NCBI RefSeq assembly: GCF_042655485.1
Contig: NZ_JBHSMC010000014.1
Location: forward strand, 124,001-188,000
Source of the DNA: Lederbergia graminis
GTDB taxonomy: Bacteria; Bacillota; Bacilli; Bacillales; Bacillaceae_C
Direction of reading: 5' to 3'
Length of the DNA: 64,000 bases
In this document: positions 32,627 to 42,064 of the stretch, one piece after another
Layout of the letters: each line of letters opens with the position of its first letter
How positions within the stretch are numbered: position 1 is the stretch's first letter
Position numbers and translations under genes: made by a program
The notes under the pieces: model-generated
Database searches by the model: none
Told to the model about the DNA's origin: nothing
What the model saw: only the letters and a program-made list of their open reading frames with translations

Positions 32627-35038
32627 TTGTTTAATATTAATTTCGCGATCATGATTCCTTTTATTGCTGCTGTACTTATTCCATTCTTTCATAAAAGATT
32701 TTCTAGAGTACATATTGGCTGGTTTGTACTAGTTGTTCCAGTATTCTTATTTATCATTCTTTGTCGTTATATTCCTAATGTAGCCAAAGGTAGTACATAT
32801 TTAAACACAATGGAGTGGATTCCAGCTTATGGAATTAACTTTACTACCTACCTAGACGGACTTAGTTTGATCTTTGGTCTATTAATTACTGGTGTAGGAA
32901 GTCTTGTGATTTTATATTCCATTTATTATTTATCATCTAAGGAATCACTACGGCATTTTTATATTTATTTATTACTTTTCATGGGTGCAATGCTTGGTGT
33001 GGTATTCTCAGATAACTTAATGGTGCTCTATGTATTTTGGGAATTAACAAGTATTTCGTCCTTCTTATTAATTGCATTCTGGTATCACCGTAAAGGATCC
33101 AGAAACGGAGCACAAAAGGCAATGTTAATTACCGTTACTGGCGGTATCGCTATGCTTATTGGTTTTATCATGATGTATATCATGACAGGTACATTTAGTG
33201 TAAGAGAGATAATAGCAAATATTAGCCTAATTACAGATCATCCGTTGTTTATTCCTACGATGTTATTGATTCTTCTAGGTGCATTTACAAAGTCAGCACA
33301 ATTTCCTTTCCATATTTGGTTACCAGATGCGATGGAAGCACCAACCCCAGTTAGTGCTTATCTCCATTCCGCAACAATGGTAAAGGCAGGTATTTATGTA
33401 GTTGCTCGTTTTACTCCTGTGTTCGCAGGTGAAGAAGCTTGGTTTTGGATTATTAGTGTAGTTGGAATCTTCACCATGTTATGGGGTTCATTTAATGCGA
33501 TTCGACAAACCGATTTAAAAGCATTACTAGCATATTCAACGGTTAGTCAGCTTGGTTTAATTATGAGTTTGTTTGGTATTGGATCTGTAGCTCTTTACTT
33601 CGGAGCAAGTTCACAATCAGTCATATATACACAAGCTACCTTTGCGGCATTATTCCACTTAATTAACCATTCCACCTTTAAAGGTGCACTATTTATGGTT
33701 GTCGGAATAGTAGACCATGAGGTTGGTACACGTGATGTACGAAAACTTGGCGGACTTATGGCACTAATGCCTGTAACATTTACAGTAGCATTAATAGGTA
33801 GCTTTTCAATGGCAGGATTACCGCCATTTAATGGTTTCTTAAGTAAAGAGATGTTTTTTACAGCAGTGATAAAAGTGGCAGAACTTGATATTTTTTCTCT
33901 AGAAACTTGGGGCATTCTTTTCCCAATTATTGCATGGGTAGGTAGTATATTAACATTTGTTTATTGCATGATTTTTGTGTTCAAGACTTTCTTTGGTCCT
34001 TATCAGCCACAAAAGTTAGAACGTGAAGCGCATGAAGCTCCTATTGGAATGCTAATTTCACCTATCATTTTGGGAACTTTAGTTATCGTCATCTTTTTAT
34101 TTCCAAACGTATTGGGAGACTATATTTTACGACCTGCAATGGCTAGTATATATCCAACATTAGTTGAAATTGGAGAACTAGGTCAGCATATAAGCGTCTG
34201 GCATGGTTTTAACACAGAACTAAAAATGACAATCGGTGTTGTCTTGGTAGGAACATTGTTATATATTTTCTTCCGTTATTGGAGTGGAATATATCGTTTA
34301 TTCCCTACACATTGGTCGTTTAATACATTATTTACTGGGACTCTTGAAAGTACCGAAAGATTTTCATCCTATATAACGAAAAAATATATGACAGGTTACC
34401 TCCGTGATTACTTGATTTATATCTTTTTATTTCTAATCATCACAGTTGGAGGCACGTTTATTGCATCAGAGGCTTTTCAATTCGACATGACAAACGATGC
34501 CAATATTAGGGCTTATGAATGGATTATCATGATCGTTATGGTAATTGCGGGAATATCTATCTTATTTGCAAAGTCACGGCTAATAGCCATTTTATTAAAT
34601 AGTGTGTTAGGTTATTCCGTAGCCATTTTCTTTGTCGTCTTCCGTGCACCGGATTTAGCGTTAACACAGTTGGTAGTGGAGACAGTATCTACAGCTCTTT
34701 TCTTATTATGTTTTTACTTCTTACCGGAGTGGGAAAAGGAGAAAACAACAAAGAAAAATAAGCTTGTTAATTTGATTATTTCTATCTCTGTAGGATTAAT
34801 CTTTATACTTGTTGCACTTTCCGTTAAAAGTGGTAAATTATTCACTTCAATTTCATCATTCTTTGAAAATGCATATGAACTTGCTGGGGGAAGAAATATA
34901 GTAAACGTCATACTCGGCGATTTCCGTGCCTTTGATACGATGCTAGAAGTGGTTGTATTGTTAATTGGTGGGTTAGGTGTCTACACCATTATTAAGTATA
35001 AGACTGGGAAAGGAGAGAAAAAAATTGAAGATCAATGA
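32627..35038 (+). CDS. mrpA: Mrp Na+/H+ antiporter subunit A
   Basis: The 803-residue subunit is the largest of the seven-subunit antiporter and is related to NuoL with a fused C-terminal MrpB-like domain (last about 150 residues). The proton-channel core has LVIYSIYYL-like helices, FWELTSISSFLLIAFWYHRK (conserved Glu), FTKSAQFPFHIWLPDAMEAP (conserved Lys) and AYLHSATMVKAGIYVVAR. The complex exports Na+ in exchange for H+ and supports growth at high pH and salt. TTG 32627 is the start, six bases after GGAGGT. It is the first gene of the overlapping mrpABCDEFG operon. Confidence 0.97.
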   Translation: MFNINFAIMIPFIAAVLIPFFHKRFSRVHIGWFVLVVPVFLFIILCRYIPNVAKGSTYLNTMEWIPAYGINFTTYLDGLSLIFGLLITGVGSLVILYSIYYLSSKESLRHFYIYLLLFMGAMLGVVFSDNLMVLYVFWELTSISSFLLIAFWYHRKGSRNGAQKAMLITVTGGIAMLIGFIMMYIMTGTFSVREIIANISLITDHPLFIPTMLLILLGAFTKSAQFPFHIWLPDAMEAPTPVSAYLHSATMVKAGIYVVARFTPVFAGEEAWFWIISVVGIFTMLWGSFNAIRQTDLKALLAYSTVSQLGLIMSLFGIGSVALYFGASSQSVIYTQATFAALFHLINHSTFKGALFMVVGIVDHEVGTRDVRKLGGLMALMPVTFTVALIGSFSMAGLPPFNGFLSKEMFFTAVIKVAELDIFSLETWGILFPIIAWVGSILTFVYCMIFVFKTFFGPYQPQKLEREAHEAPIGMLISPIILGTLVIVIFLFPNVLGDYILRPAMASIYPTLVEIGELGQHISVWHGFNTELKMTIGVVLVGTLLYIFFRYWSGIYRLFPTHWSFNTLFTGTLESTERFSSYITKKYMTGYLRDYLIYIFLFLIITVGGTFIASEAFQFDMTNDANIRAYEWIIMIVMVIAGISILFAKSRLIAILLNSVLGYSVAIFFVVFRAPDLALTQLVVETVSTALFLLCFYFLPEWEKEKTTKKNKLVNLIISISVGLIFILVALSVKSGKLFTSISSFFENAYELAGGRNIVNVILGDFRAFDTMLEVVVLLIGGLGVYTIIKYKTGKGEKKIEDQ

Positions 35039-35447
35039 TGTCATTTTACAAACAGTAACGAAAGTTGTTGTATTTATCATATTGACGTTAGCTATTTATT
35101 TATTTCTCTCCGGTCATCACAGTCCTGGTGGAGGTTTTATTGGGGGCTTAGTATTGGCTTCAGCGATTGTTCTCCTTTGCTTAGCTTTCGATATTGAAAC
35201 CATTCAGAAAGGGATACCGTTTGATTTTAAGAAAATTGCAGCATTAGGAGCGTTTATCGCTGTTGGGACAGGGGTGGGCTCCTTATTCTTTAAAGTACCT
35301 TTTCTTACCCAGACACATACTTACGTGGAAGTACCTGTTCTTGGGAAGATAAGTTTTGCGACCGTTACATTATTTGAATTAGGGGTCGCATTAGTTGTAG
35401 TAGGTGTAGTAGTTACGATAATTTTAAGCATAAGTGAGGATGTGTAA
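35025..35447 (+). CDS. mrpB: Mrp antiporter subunit B
   Basis: The 140-residue four-helix subunit has the MrpB/MnhB marker FLSGHHSPGGGFIGGLVLAS. The start is TTG 35025 after AAAGGAGAG, inside the end of mrpA (14-bp overlap), giving translational coupling. A longer reading frame upstream is an artefact of the overlap. Confidence 0.95.
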   Translation: MKINDVILQTVTKVVVFIILTLAIYLFLSGHHSPGGGFIGGLVLASAIVLLCLAFDIETIQKGIPFDFKKIAALGAFIAVGTGVGSLFFKVPFLTQTHTYVEVPVLGKISFATVTLFELGVALVVVGVVVTIILSISEDV

Positions 35448-35450
35448 TGA

Positions 35451-35789
35451 ATGGAAACAATGATCATAATCCTAGCAGGGGTCTTGGTGACAGTTGCTAC
35501 ATATTTAATCCTCTCTAAAAGTTTTATACGAGTGATAATTGGAACAGCAATTTTATCTCATGCTGCCCATTTATTAATTATGACAATGGGTGGTTTAAAG
35601 ACAGGGACTGTTCCACTCTTAGGGGAATTAGAAAATAAATATACGGATGCTCTTCCACAAGCGCTTATTCTAACATCGATCGTAATTGGCTTTGCAGTTA
35701 CAGCCTTATTTCTAGTGTTAGCATATCGTACATATCGTGATGTTGGAGCAGATAATTTGGAAACATTAAGAGGAATGCAGGATGAATAA
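35451..35789 (+). CDS. mrpC: Mrp antiporter subunit C
   Basis: This 112-residue, NuoK-like subunit has three membrane helices. The segment ILSHAAHLLIMTMGG and the C-terminal DALPQALILTSIVIGFAVTA are typical of MrpC. It starts three bases after mrpB and overlaps mrpD by eight bases. Confidence 0.95.
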   Translation: METMIIILAGVLVTVATYLILSKSFIRVIIGTAILSHAAHLLIMTMGGLKTGTVPLLGELENKYTDALPQALILTSIVIGFAVTALFLVLAYRTYRDVGADNLETLRGMQDE

Positions 35790-37263
35790 TATAATTGTTT
35801 TACCAATGATAATCCCATTATTAACCGGAATCATATTGATATTTTTACGTAAATTTATCCGGACACAAAGATGGGTAAGTATTGGGTCAATTATTGTAAC
35901 TGCATGTATTAGTGTCATTATATTGAATCGTATTCAAACAGATGGAATACTGAGACTTGACTTCAGTGGATGGAAGCCACCATTTGGCATTCTCTTTGTT
36001 GCAGATTCATTTGCTATGTTGCTTGTATTAACGTCAAGTATCGTAACAGCTGTTTGTTTACTATATTCCTTTACTGCAATGAATACACATAGTGAAAAAA
36101 TGTTCTTTTATCCATTTGTGTTTTTCCTTGTAGCCGGTGTTCATGGTTCCTTCTTAACTGGAGATATTTTCAACCTGTATGTTTGTTTCGAAGTAATGCT
36201 TCTTGCATCATATGTACTAGTAGTATTTGGAGGAACCAAAAGACAATTACGAGCATCTATTAAATATGTTGCAATTAATGTGTTATCGTCTTGGTTGTTT
36301 CTCGTTGCAATTGCGTATATATATGGAGCATTAGGAACATTAAATATGGCTCATTTGTCTGCTCGGATTGCAGAGTCGGGACAAACACCAATATTAACTG
36401 TTATTAGTATATTGTTTCTCGTTGTCTTTAGTTTAAAGGCGGGACTATTATTATACTTTTGGTTACCAGGGTCTTATAGTGCGCCACCAACAGCAATTGC
36501 GGCACTGTTTGGTGCATTGCTAACAAAAGTAGGGATATATGCATTATTCCGGACTTTTACACTATTGTTTTATCATGAACCGGATATCACGCATACGTTA
36601 ATTGGGGTAATGGCTGCAATTACTTTAATTGGTGGAAGTATAGGAGCAATTGCATATAAGGATATTCGCCAAATAATCTCATTTAATGTTGTGATAGCAG
36701 TAGGGTTTATTTTGGTAGGTTTATCTGTAGCAACACAAAGTGCAATAGAAGGATCCATCTACTATCTTATACATGACATGGTAGTCAAGGCATTGTTATT
36801 CCTATTAGGTGGAACAGTAATTGCCTTAACTAGCACACCAAGAATAGATAGAATGAGTGGTCTTATAGGGAATTATCCTTTGTTAGGTTGGTTGTTCTTT
36901 ATTGTCATGCTTTCATTAACAGGTATTCCGCCATTTAGTGGTTTTATAGGGAAAATATTGGTGGGACAAGGTGCTGTTGAGGGAGGCAATTATATATTAC
37001 TAGCTCTAGCTTTTATTTCTAGTATTTTTGTACTTTATTCTCTCCTCCGTGTATTCTTAAATTCTTTTTGGGGAGAAACGATTATTAGCATTGAAGATGA
37101 GGTCCCTTTAAAAAAAGGATTAATCATACCATGTGTAATTCTTGGGATTTTAACGATTGCACTAGGAGTAGGTGCCGAACTATTAGCTCCTTATGTAGAA
37201 GATGCTGCAAATACATTAATGAATCCAACGATATATACGGATGCTGTATTAGGGGAAAAATGA
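35782..37263 (+). CDS. mrpD: Mrp antiporter subunit D
   Basis: The 493-residue, NuoM/NuoN-like subunit is the second proton-channel protein. It has about fourteen helices with the conserved Glu in YVCFEVMLLASYVLVVFGGT and conserved Lys residues in VVFSLKAGLLLYFWLPGSYS and the KVGIYALFR helix. It overlaps mrpC by eight bases. Confidence 0.96.
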   Translation: MNNIIVLPMIIPLLTGIILIFLRKFIRTQRWVSIGSIIVTACISVIILNRIQTDGILRLDFSGWKPPFGILFVADSFAMLLVLTSSIVTAVCLLYSFTAMNTHSEKMFFYPFVFFLVAGVHGSFLTGDIFNLYVCFEVMLLASYVLVVFGGTKRQLRASIKYVAINVLSSWLFLVAIAYIYGALGTLNMAHLSARIAESGQTPILTVISILFLVVFSLKAGLLLYFWLPGSYSAPPTAIAALFGALLTKVGIYALFRTFTLLFYHEPDITHTLIGVMAAITLIGGSIGAIAYKDIRQIISFNVVIAVGFILVGLSVATQSAIEGSIYYLIHDMVVKALLFLLGGTVIALTSTPRIDRMSGLIGNYPLLGWLFFIVMLSLTGIPPFSGFIGKILVGQGAVEGGNYILLALAFISSIFVLYSLLRVFLNSFWGETIISIEDEVPLKKGLIIPCVILGILTIALGVGAELLAPYVEDAANTLMNPTIYTDAVLGEK

Positions 37264-37303
37264 TTTTGGGATCGTGTTAGAAACGGAAGAGGTGAATAAA
37301 GAC

Positions 37304-37786
37304 ATGCCTATTCAATTCATACTAAATTTATTAATAGCATTTCTATGGACATTGCTGCAAGATGAAGACCAATTTCGATTTGCAACTTTCTTTGCGGGAT
37401 TTTTAGTAGGTATTATCATTATCTTTCTCATGCATCGTTTTTTTGGCCAACAATTCTATCTAAGACGGCTATATTCGATAATAAAACTTGTATTAATATT
37501 TAACTGGGAGTTATTTCAATCCGCGTTTTTAGTAATGAGACATATTGTAAGCCCGAAAGTTGATATTGAACCAGGAATATTTAAATATAAAACGCCTTTG
37601 AAGAGTGATTGGGAAGTGACGTTGCTTGCAATGCTTCTTACACTAACTCCAGGCTCGGTTGTAATGGAAGTATCACCTGAGGGGAATGTATTTTACGTAC
37701 ACGCTTTAGATATTAAAAGGTATAAAGGTTTTTTAATCCGGTCATTAGGAAAATTTGAGAAAGCAATCATGGAGGTGACACGGTAA
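37304..37786 (+). CDS. mrpE: Mrp antiporter subunit E
   Basis: The 160-residue protein has the MrpE fold: N-terminal helices (IQFILNLLIAFLWTLL and FATFFAGFLVGIIIIFLMHR) and the soluble tail DWEVTLLAMLLTLTPGSVVM. I chose ATG 37304 because AGAGGTG lies nine bases before it; an upstream GTG (37274) is in frame but lacks a ribosome site. The stop overlaps the mrpF start. Confidence 0.94.
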   Translation: MPIQFILNLLIAFLWTLLQDEDQFRFATFFAGFLVGIIIIFLMHRFFGQQFYLRRLYSIIKLVLIFNWELFQSAFLVMRHIVSPKVDIEPGIFKYKTPLKSDWEVTLLAMLLTLTPGSVVMEVSPEGNVFYVHALDIKRYKGFLIRSLGKFEKAIMEVTR

Positions 37787-38067
37787 TGATTGAGACGATG
37801 TTAATAATAGCCTTGTGTTTTTTTGCATTAGCAATTGCAATCACACTTTATCGTATCATTCGTGGACCCTCTATTCCGGATCGGATAATAGCACTTGATA
37901 TGATAGGGGTTAATATTATATCTGGGATAGCAGTTATATCGATTGTGCTCAAAACGAAAGCATACTTAGAGGTTATACTTATTATTGGTATTCTAGCTTT
38001 TATTAGTACAATTGCATTATCAAAATTCATCGAGAGAGGTGTTATTATTGAGCGTAAACGAGATTGA
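37786..38067 (+). CDS. mrpF: Mrp antiporter subunit F
   Basis: The 93-residue, three-helix subunit carries the MrpF signature YRIIRGPSIPDRIIALDMIG. It overlaps mrpE by one base and mrpG by about twenty bases. Subunit F of the related bile-acid resistance (MrpF) protein has been linked to cholate efflux in Bacillus. Confidence 0.95.
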   Translation: MIETMLIIALCFFALAIAITLYRIIRGPSIPDRIIALDMIGVNIISGIAVISIVLKTKAYLEVILIIGILAFISTIALSKFIERGVIIERKRD

Positions 38068-38404
38068 TGAATTTATTACGGTATTGCTAATTTTAATAGG
38101 TAGTATTATTAGTGTAATTAGTGCGCTAGGAATCATTCGGTTTCCAGATGTTTATACTAGATCACATGCAGCTACAAAAAGTTCAAGTTTAGCTGTTCTA
38201 TTAACACTGTCTGGTTGTTTTCTATACTTTTGGTTAACTGAATCATATATTAGTATAAGGTTAATACTAGGGATTATTTTCGTGTTTATTACCGCCCCTG
38301 TATCTGGACATCTGTCCATACGTGCCGCTTATCGTTCGAAGGTAAAATTATCTGAATCTACAATTGAAGATGAATTAAAAGAAGTATTTCAAGCGAAAGA
38401 ATAG
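38048..38404 (+). CDS. mrpG: Mrp antiporter subunit G
   Basis: The 118-residue, three-helix subunit has the MrpG core SALGIIRFPDVYTRSHAATK. The start is placed at TTG 38048, nine bases after GAGAGG, within the end of mrpF; GTG 38039 overlaps the ribosome site. It ends the operon, followed by a terminator. Confidence 0.93.
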   Translation: MSVNEIDEFITVLLILIGSIISVISALGIIRFPDVYTRSHAATKSSSLAVLLTLSGCFLYFWLTESYISIRLILGIIFVFITAPVSGHLSIRAAYRSKVKLSESTIEDELKEVFQAKE

Positions 38405-38452
38405 AAAAAAGGAGTTGTTCACTGGAAAAGTGATAAACAACTCCTTTTATTA
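38405..38452. terminator. bidirectional terminator after mrpG
   Basis: AAAAGGAGTTGTT pairs with AACAACTCCTTTT (38407-38419, 38436-38448), with an A run before and a T run after, serving mrpG and the convergent lipoprotein gene. Confidence 0.88.
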
Positions 38453-39097
38453 TTATTCGGATACATATTCTTCGATTGTTTGGTATTTTGGAGTATAGGA
38501 AACATAATCGAACCCATCGAAATATACAATGCTTTTATCTGTATCCCATGTATAACTAGAATTACCCTCGATAGGATTATCTCCGTATATATTCTTTAAT
38601 TCTTTCAGCAGTTCTTTACTCTCTTTTTCGGTAAATTCTTGATAAAAGTAATCAATCGTTAATAATATTTGGTCATCAAATGTGAGTATATCTGGAATTT
38701 CTTCTAATTCTTGAAAAGCTTTTTTATTTTTCTTTTCAAACTCATCTAGTAATTCTATTTTATCGGGTTCGGGAATGGATTCATCATTCATTTGAGCAAT
38801 AAATTTATCATAACCAGAGAAGAAATCAGCTAAGTAAATAAGCTCCGATGACTCTATTTGATTGTTAAAAGTATAATGGACATCTGCCTTCTTGCCATTG
38901 ACGGATTTGTTAGGGAAGATTAACTCTTTTCCATCATCGAAAGTAGTATCCTCTTCGTAATCAGAATTTCCGTTTTTATCTTCAAACTTAATGATTTCTT
39001 TTACCGAACTACCCCATAAGTTTTCATCAAAATCCTTCTTCGTGTTACAAGCAACTAATAATAAAACAATTAGTAAAAAAGGAATATATTTTTTCAT
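38453..39097 (-). CDS. lipoprotein of unknown function
   Basis: The 214-residue protein starts MKKYIPFLLIVLLLVACN, a lipoprotein signal with Cys17. The mature part is acidic and hydrophilic with a run of Asp/Glu/Lys (FEDKNGNSDYEEDTTFDD) and no recognised domain. It would sit on the outer face of the membrane. It is a single gene between the Mrp operon and the lysine-degradation genes. The ribosome site is weak. Confidence 0.78.
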   Translation of the reverse strand: MKKYIPFLLIVLLLVACNTKKDFDENLWGSSVKEIIKFEDKNGNSDYEEDTTFDDGKELIFPNKSVNGKKADVHYTFNNQIESSELIYLADFFSGYDKFIAQMNDESIPEPDKIELLDEFEKKNKKAFQELEEIPDILTFDDQILLTIDYFYQEFTEKESKELLKELKNIYGDNPIEGNSSYTWDTDKSIVYFDGFDYVSYTPKYQTIEEYVSE

Positions 39098-39259
39098 AAG
39101 ACCACCACTTTCTATAATATTCCATTCTATCTAAAAACTTGGTACATGTCATCTGTAGAAAAGTGACTTTTGCCATAACTTGTAGTTTCTTCGTTTGAAT
39201 AAATAACGGATGAATGGGCTTTTGCATAGGTTGTAAGAGGATGGAGGGAGGGTTTTATT

Positions 39260-40762
39260 ATGGATACCTTATTGATTCATCATAAAAAATTAGCAAATTA
39301 TATTAATGGTGAATGGGTAACACCAGATGATGTTGTGTATACTCCTGTTTTGAATCCGGCCACTGGGGAGAACATCAAGGAAGTACCATTATCACCACGA
39401 GAGGCTGTATCGGAAGCGGCAAAGGCAGCTAAAGAAGCACAAAAACAGTGGGCACTTGTTCCAGCACCTCAACGTGCTGAAATATTATATAAAGTAGGAG
39501 ATTTACTAAAGGCCAGAAAGGAACAGCTAGCCACTATTTTAACAATGGAAAACGGAAAAGTATTAGAGGAAGCACGCGGTGAAGTGCAAGAAGCAATTGA
39601 TATGGCCTTTTATATGGCTGGAGAAGGCAGAAGATTGTTTGGTCAAACGACCCCGTCTGAATTAAAGAATAAGTTTGCAATGAGTGTACGTGCACCAGTT
39701 GGGGTCGTGGGTATAATAACACCATGGAATTTTCCAATTGCGATTGCGACATGGAAGTCATTTCCTGCAATTGTAGCAGGTAATACAGTCATATGGAAAC
39801 CTGCAACAGAGACGCCTTTAATGGCCTATGCATTAGCTACCATTTTCGAAGAGGCAGGATTACCTAAAGGAGTGTTAAATGTCGTCTTTGGTTCCGGTTC
39901 AACTATTGGGGATGAGATGGTAGAGAATGATGAAATTCGCGTAATATCTTTTACAGGATCTAATGAGGTAGGGAGAGAGATTGCCAGTAAATGTGGTCAC
40001 AAGCTGAAAAAGGTTTCCTTAGAAATGGGTGGGAAAAATGCTGTCATCGTCATGGATGATGCAGATATTAACTTAGCAGTTGATGGAATCATATGGAGTG
40101 CCTTTGGGACTAGTGGACAGCGGTGTACTGCGTGTAGTAGGGTAATTGTCCACGAGAAGGTAAAAAAGAAATTAGAGCAAGGTTTGCTAAAAGCAATGAA
40201 GAATATTCGTATTGGAAATGGGCTTGATCATAATGTAAAAGTCGGTCCCATCATTAATAATACTTCTCTGGAAAAGATAAAAGGCTACATTGAAATTGGT
40301 GTACAAGAAGGAGCACAACTGTTAACTGGTGGTTCCGTTCTTGATGAGGGTGAATACGCAAGTGGTAATTTTTTTGTACCAACTGTTTTTACCAATGTAA
40401 AACCAAATATGCGAATAGCTCAGGAAGAGATCTTTGGACCTGTCATTTCTATTATTTCAGTGAAAAACTTAGATGAAGCGATACAAGTAAACAATAGTGT
40501 TTCATTCGGATTATCGAGCTCGATTTTTACTCGAGATGTTAATAAAGTGTTTGCTGCACAGCGGGATCTTGACACAGGAATTATTTATGTAAATGCCGGG
40601 ACAACAGGAGCGGAGATTCATTTACCATTTGGAGGAACAAAAGCAACTGGTAATGGACATCGCGATTCGGGAATTGCAGCATTGGATGTATTCACAGAAT
40701 GGAAGTCTATATATATTGATTTCAGTGGTAATCTGCAGAGAGCGCAAATTGACGTAGATTAA
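39260..40762 (+). CDS. NAD(P)+ aldehyde dehydrogenase, probably 2-aminoadipate semialdehyde/P6C dehydrogenase
   Basis: The 500-residue ALDH-superfamily enzyme has the nucleotide-binding ITPWNFPIAIATWKSFPAIV, catalytic Glu255 (LEMGGKN) and nucleophile Cys289 (FGTSGQRCTACS). The next gene encodes lysine 6-dehydrogenase, which makes the semialdehyde that cyclises to piperideine-6-carboxylate. The likely reaction is therefore oxidation of that semialdehyde to 2-aminoadipate. The GGAGGGAGGG ribosome site is strong. The ALDH family is certain; the substrate is inferred from the neighbour. Confidence 0.88.
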   Translation: MDTLLIHHKKLANYINGEWVTPDDVVYTPVLNPATGENIKEVPLSPREAVSEAAKAAKEAQKQWALVPAPQRAEILYKVGDLLKARKEQLATILTMENGKVLEEARGEVQEAIDMAFYMAGEGRRLFGQTTPSELKNKFAMSVRAPVGVVGIITPWNFPIAIATWKSFPAIVAGNTVIWKPATETPLMAYALATIFEEAGLPKGVLNVVFGSGSTIGDEMVENDEIRVISFTGSNEVGREIASKCGHKLKKVSLEMGGKNAVIVMDDADINLAVDGIIWSAFGTSGQRCTACSRVIVHEKVKKKLEQGLLKAMKNIRIGNGLDHNVKVGPIINNTSLEKIKGYIEIGVQEGAQLLTGGSVLDEGEYASGNFFVPTVFTNVKPNMRIAQEEIFGPVISIISVKNLDEAIQVNNSVSFGLSSSIFTRDVNKVFAAQRDLDTGIIYVNAGTTGAEIHLPFGGTKATGNGHRDSGIAALDVFTEWKSIYIDFSGNLQRAQIDVD

Positions 40763-40804
40763 TTGTGATTAGGCTTCTAATTATTAGCAAAGGGGAGCTG
40801 ATAA

Positions 40805-41956
40805 ATGAAAGTTGGAGTATTAGGTGCTGGTTTGATGGGAAGAGAGGCAACTCGTGATTTGATCCTTAGTAAAGAAGTGACGAGTGTTGGTATAGCAGAT
40901 ATTGATAAAATGCGAGCTGAACAAGTTTGCCAACAATTACAGTCTCATAAACTGTCAGCCTATCAAGTAGATGCAAATAATTGTGATGAATTAGCAGCAT
41001 TCATCAGGAATTATGATGTAGTAATTAATGCCCTTTTCTATTCCTTTAATGAAATTGTTGCTAAAACCGCAATTGAATCAGGAGTTCATTGCGTTGATCT
41101 GGGAGGGCATATTGGTCACATAACAGATCAAGTATTAAAATTACATGAAAAAGCACATCAGAGAGGGGTAACAGTTATCCCTGATTTAGGCGTTGCGCCT
41201 GGAATGATAAATATATTAGCAGGATACGGAGTTAGCAAGTTAGATAAGGCAGAGTCAATTAAAATGTATGTAGGTGGGATACCTGTACAACCAGAGGCAC
41301 CGTTAGAATATAACCATGTTTTTTCGATGGAAGGCGTATTTGATCATTATACTGATCCTTCTTTTATTATCCGTGAAGGCATTAAACAAGAAATACCATC
41401 CTTATCAGAAATAGAACCAATCTATTTTGAAAAATTTGGCCCTTTAGAAGCGTTCCATACTTCTGGAGGCACCTCAACTCTATCCTTATCTTATCCGTTT
41501 TTGAAAGAGCTTGAATATAAGACGATTCGATATCCAGGGCATGCAGAGAAATTTAAGCTACTTGTAGATCTTAATTTAACTCGTAACGATTATGAAGTGG
41601 AAATTGGCGGTAGAAAGGTAAAACCGCGTGAAGTATTCCTAAAGGTGTTAGATCCTATTGTTGCATTAAAGGATAAAGACGATGTCGTTCACCTCCGTGT
41701 GATTGTTTCTGGTTGGAAAAATGGGAAGAAAGAGACGCATGTATATGAAATGTCGACATATAAAGATAGGAAGAATAATGTCACTGCTATGGCCCGTTCA
41801 ACTGCATATACAATTTCCGTTGTCGCACAAATGATAGGCAATGGGAAGATTAAACAAAAAGGAGTATATCCGCCAGAATTAATAGTGCCAGGTCAGGAAT
41901 ATATAAAGCAGATGTCAAAACGAGAAATCCACATTAAGGAGAAAATCGAGCGATAA
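40805..41956 (+). CDS. lysDH: lysine 6-dehydrogenase
   Basis: The 383-residue protein is a saccharopine-dehydrogenase-like NAD+ enzyme. I recognise it as close to the Geobacillus lysine 6-dehydrogenase by length and by the segments VGVLGAGLMGREATRDL, VNALFY/FNE, VDLGGHIGHITDQVLKLHEK, VIPDLGVAPGMINILAGYG and EAFHTSGGTSTLSLSYPFL. It oxidises the 6-amino group of L-lysine to the semialdehyde. GGGGAG precedes the ATG; the gap after the ALDH gene is 42 bp, so the two form an operon for lysine catabolism. The stop lies in the terminator stem. Confidence 0.88.
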   Translation: MKVGVLGAGLMGREATRDLILSKEVTSVGIADIDKMRAEQVCQQLQSHKLSAYQVDANNCDELAAFIRNYDVVINALFYSFNEIVAKTAIESGVHCVDLGGHIGHITDQVLKLHEKAHQRGVTVIPDLGVAPGMINILAGYGVSKLDKAESIKMYVGGIPVQPEAPLEYNHVFSMEGVFDHYTDPSFIIREGIKQEIPSLSEIEPIYFEKFGPLEAFHTSGGTSTLSLSYPFLKELEYKTIRYPGHAEKFKLLVDLNLTRNDYEVEIGGRKVKPREVFLKVLDPIVALKDKDDVVHLRVIVSGWKNGKKETHVYEMSTYKDRKNNVTAMARSTAYTISVVAQMIGNGKIKQKGVYPPELIVPGQEYIKQMSKREIHIKEKIER

Positions 41957-41970
41957 TCCGCTCGATTTTT
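41942..41970 (+). terminator. terminator after lysDH
   Basis: AAAATCGAGCG pairs with CGCTCGATTTT, followed by T; the stem overlaps the stop codon. Confidence 0.83.
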
Positions 41971-41982
41971 GCCGAATAATAG

Positions 41983-42023
41983 TTAAACAAACGTTTGTTT
42001 AATGAAGAATCATACATTATGAT
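41983..42023 (+). promoter_or_regulatory. perfect 20-bp palindrome over the -35 box of a kinase-like gene
   Basis: TTAAACAAACGTTTGTTTAA (41983-42002) is a perfect palindrome of the kind bound by TetR-family repressors. A promoter can be read as TTGTTT (41995-42000), 17 bp, TATGAT (42018-42023), so the palindrome covers the -35 box. No TetR gene is adjacent, so the repressor must be encoded elsewhere. Confidence 0.75.
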
Positions 42024-42064
42024 GAGTTGTAATACAGAATACAAGAAGGAAGAGGTGATTTTAA

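Noticed and set aside
39200..39230. A sigma-54-like TGGGC...TTGCAT element before the aldehyde dehydrogenase gene
   Set aside because: The distance between the GG and GC elements is too short for a -24/-12 promoter.
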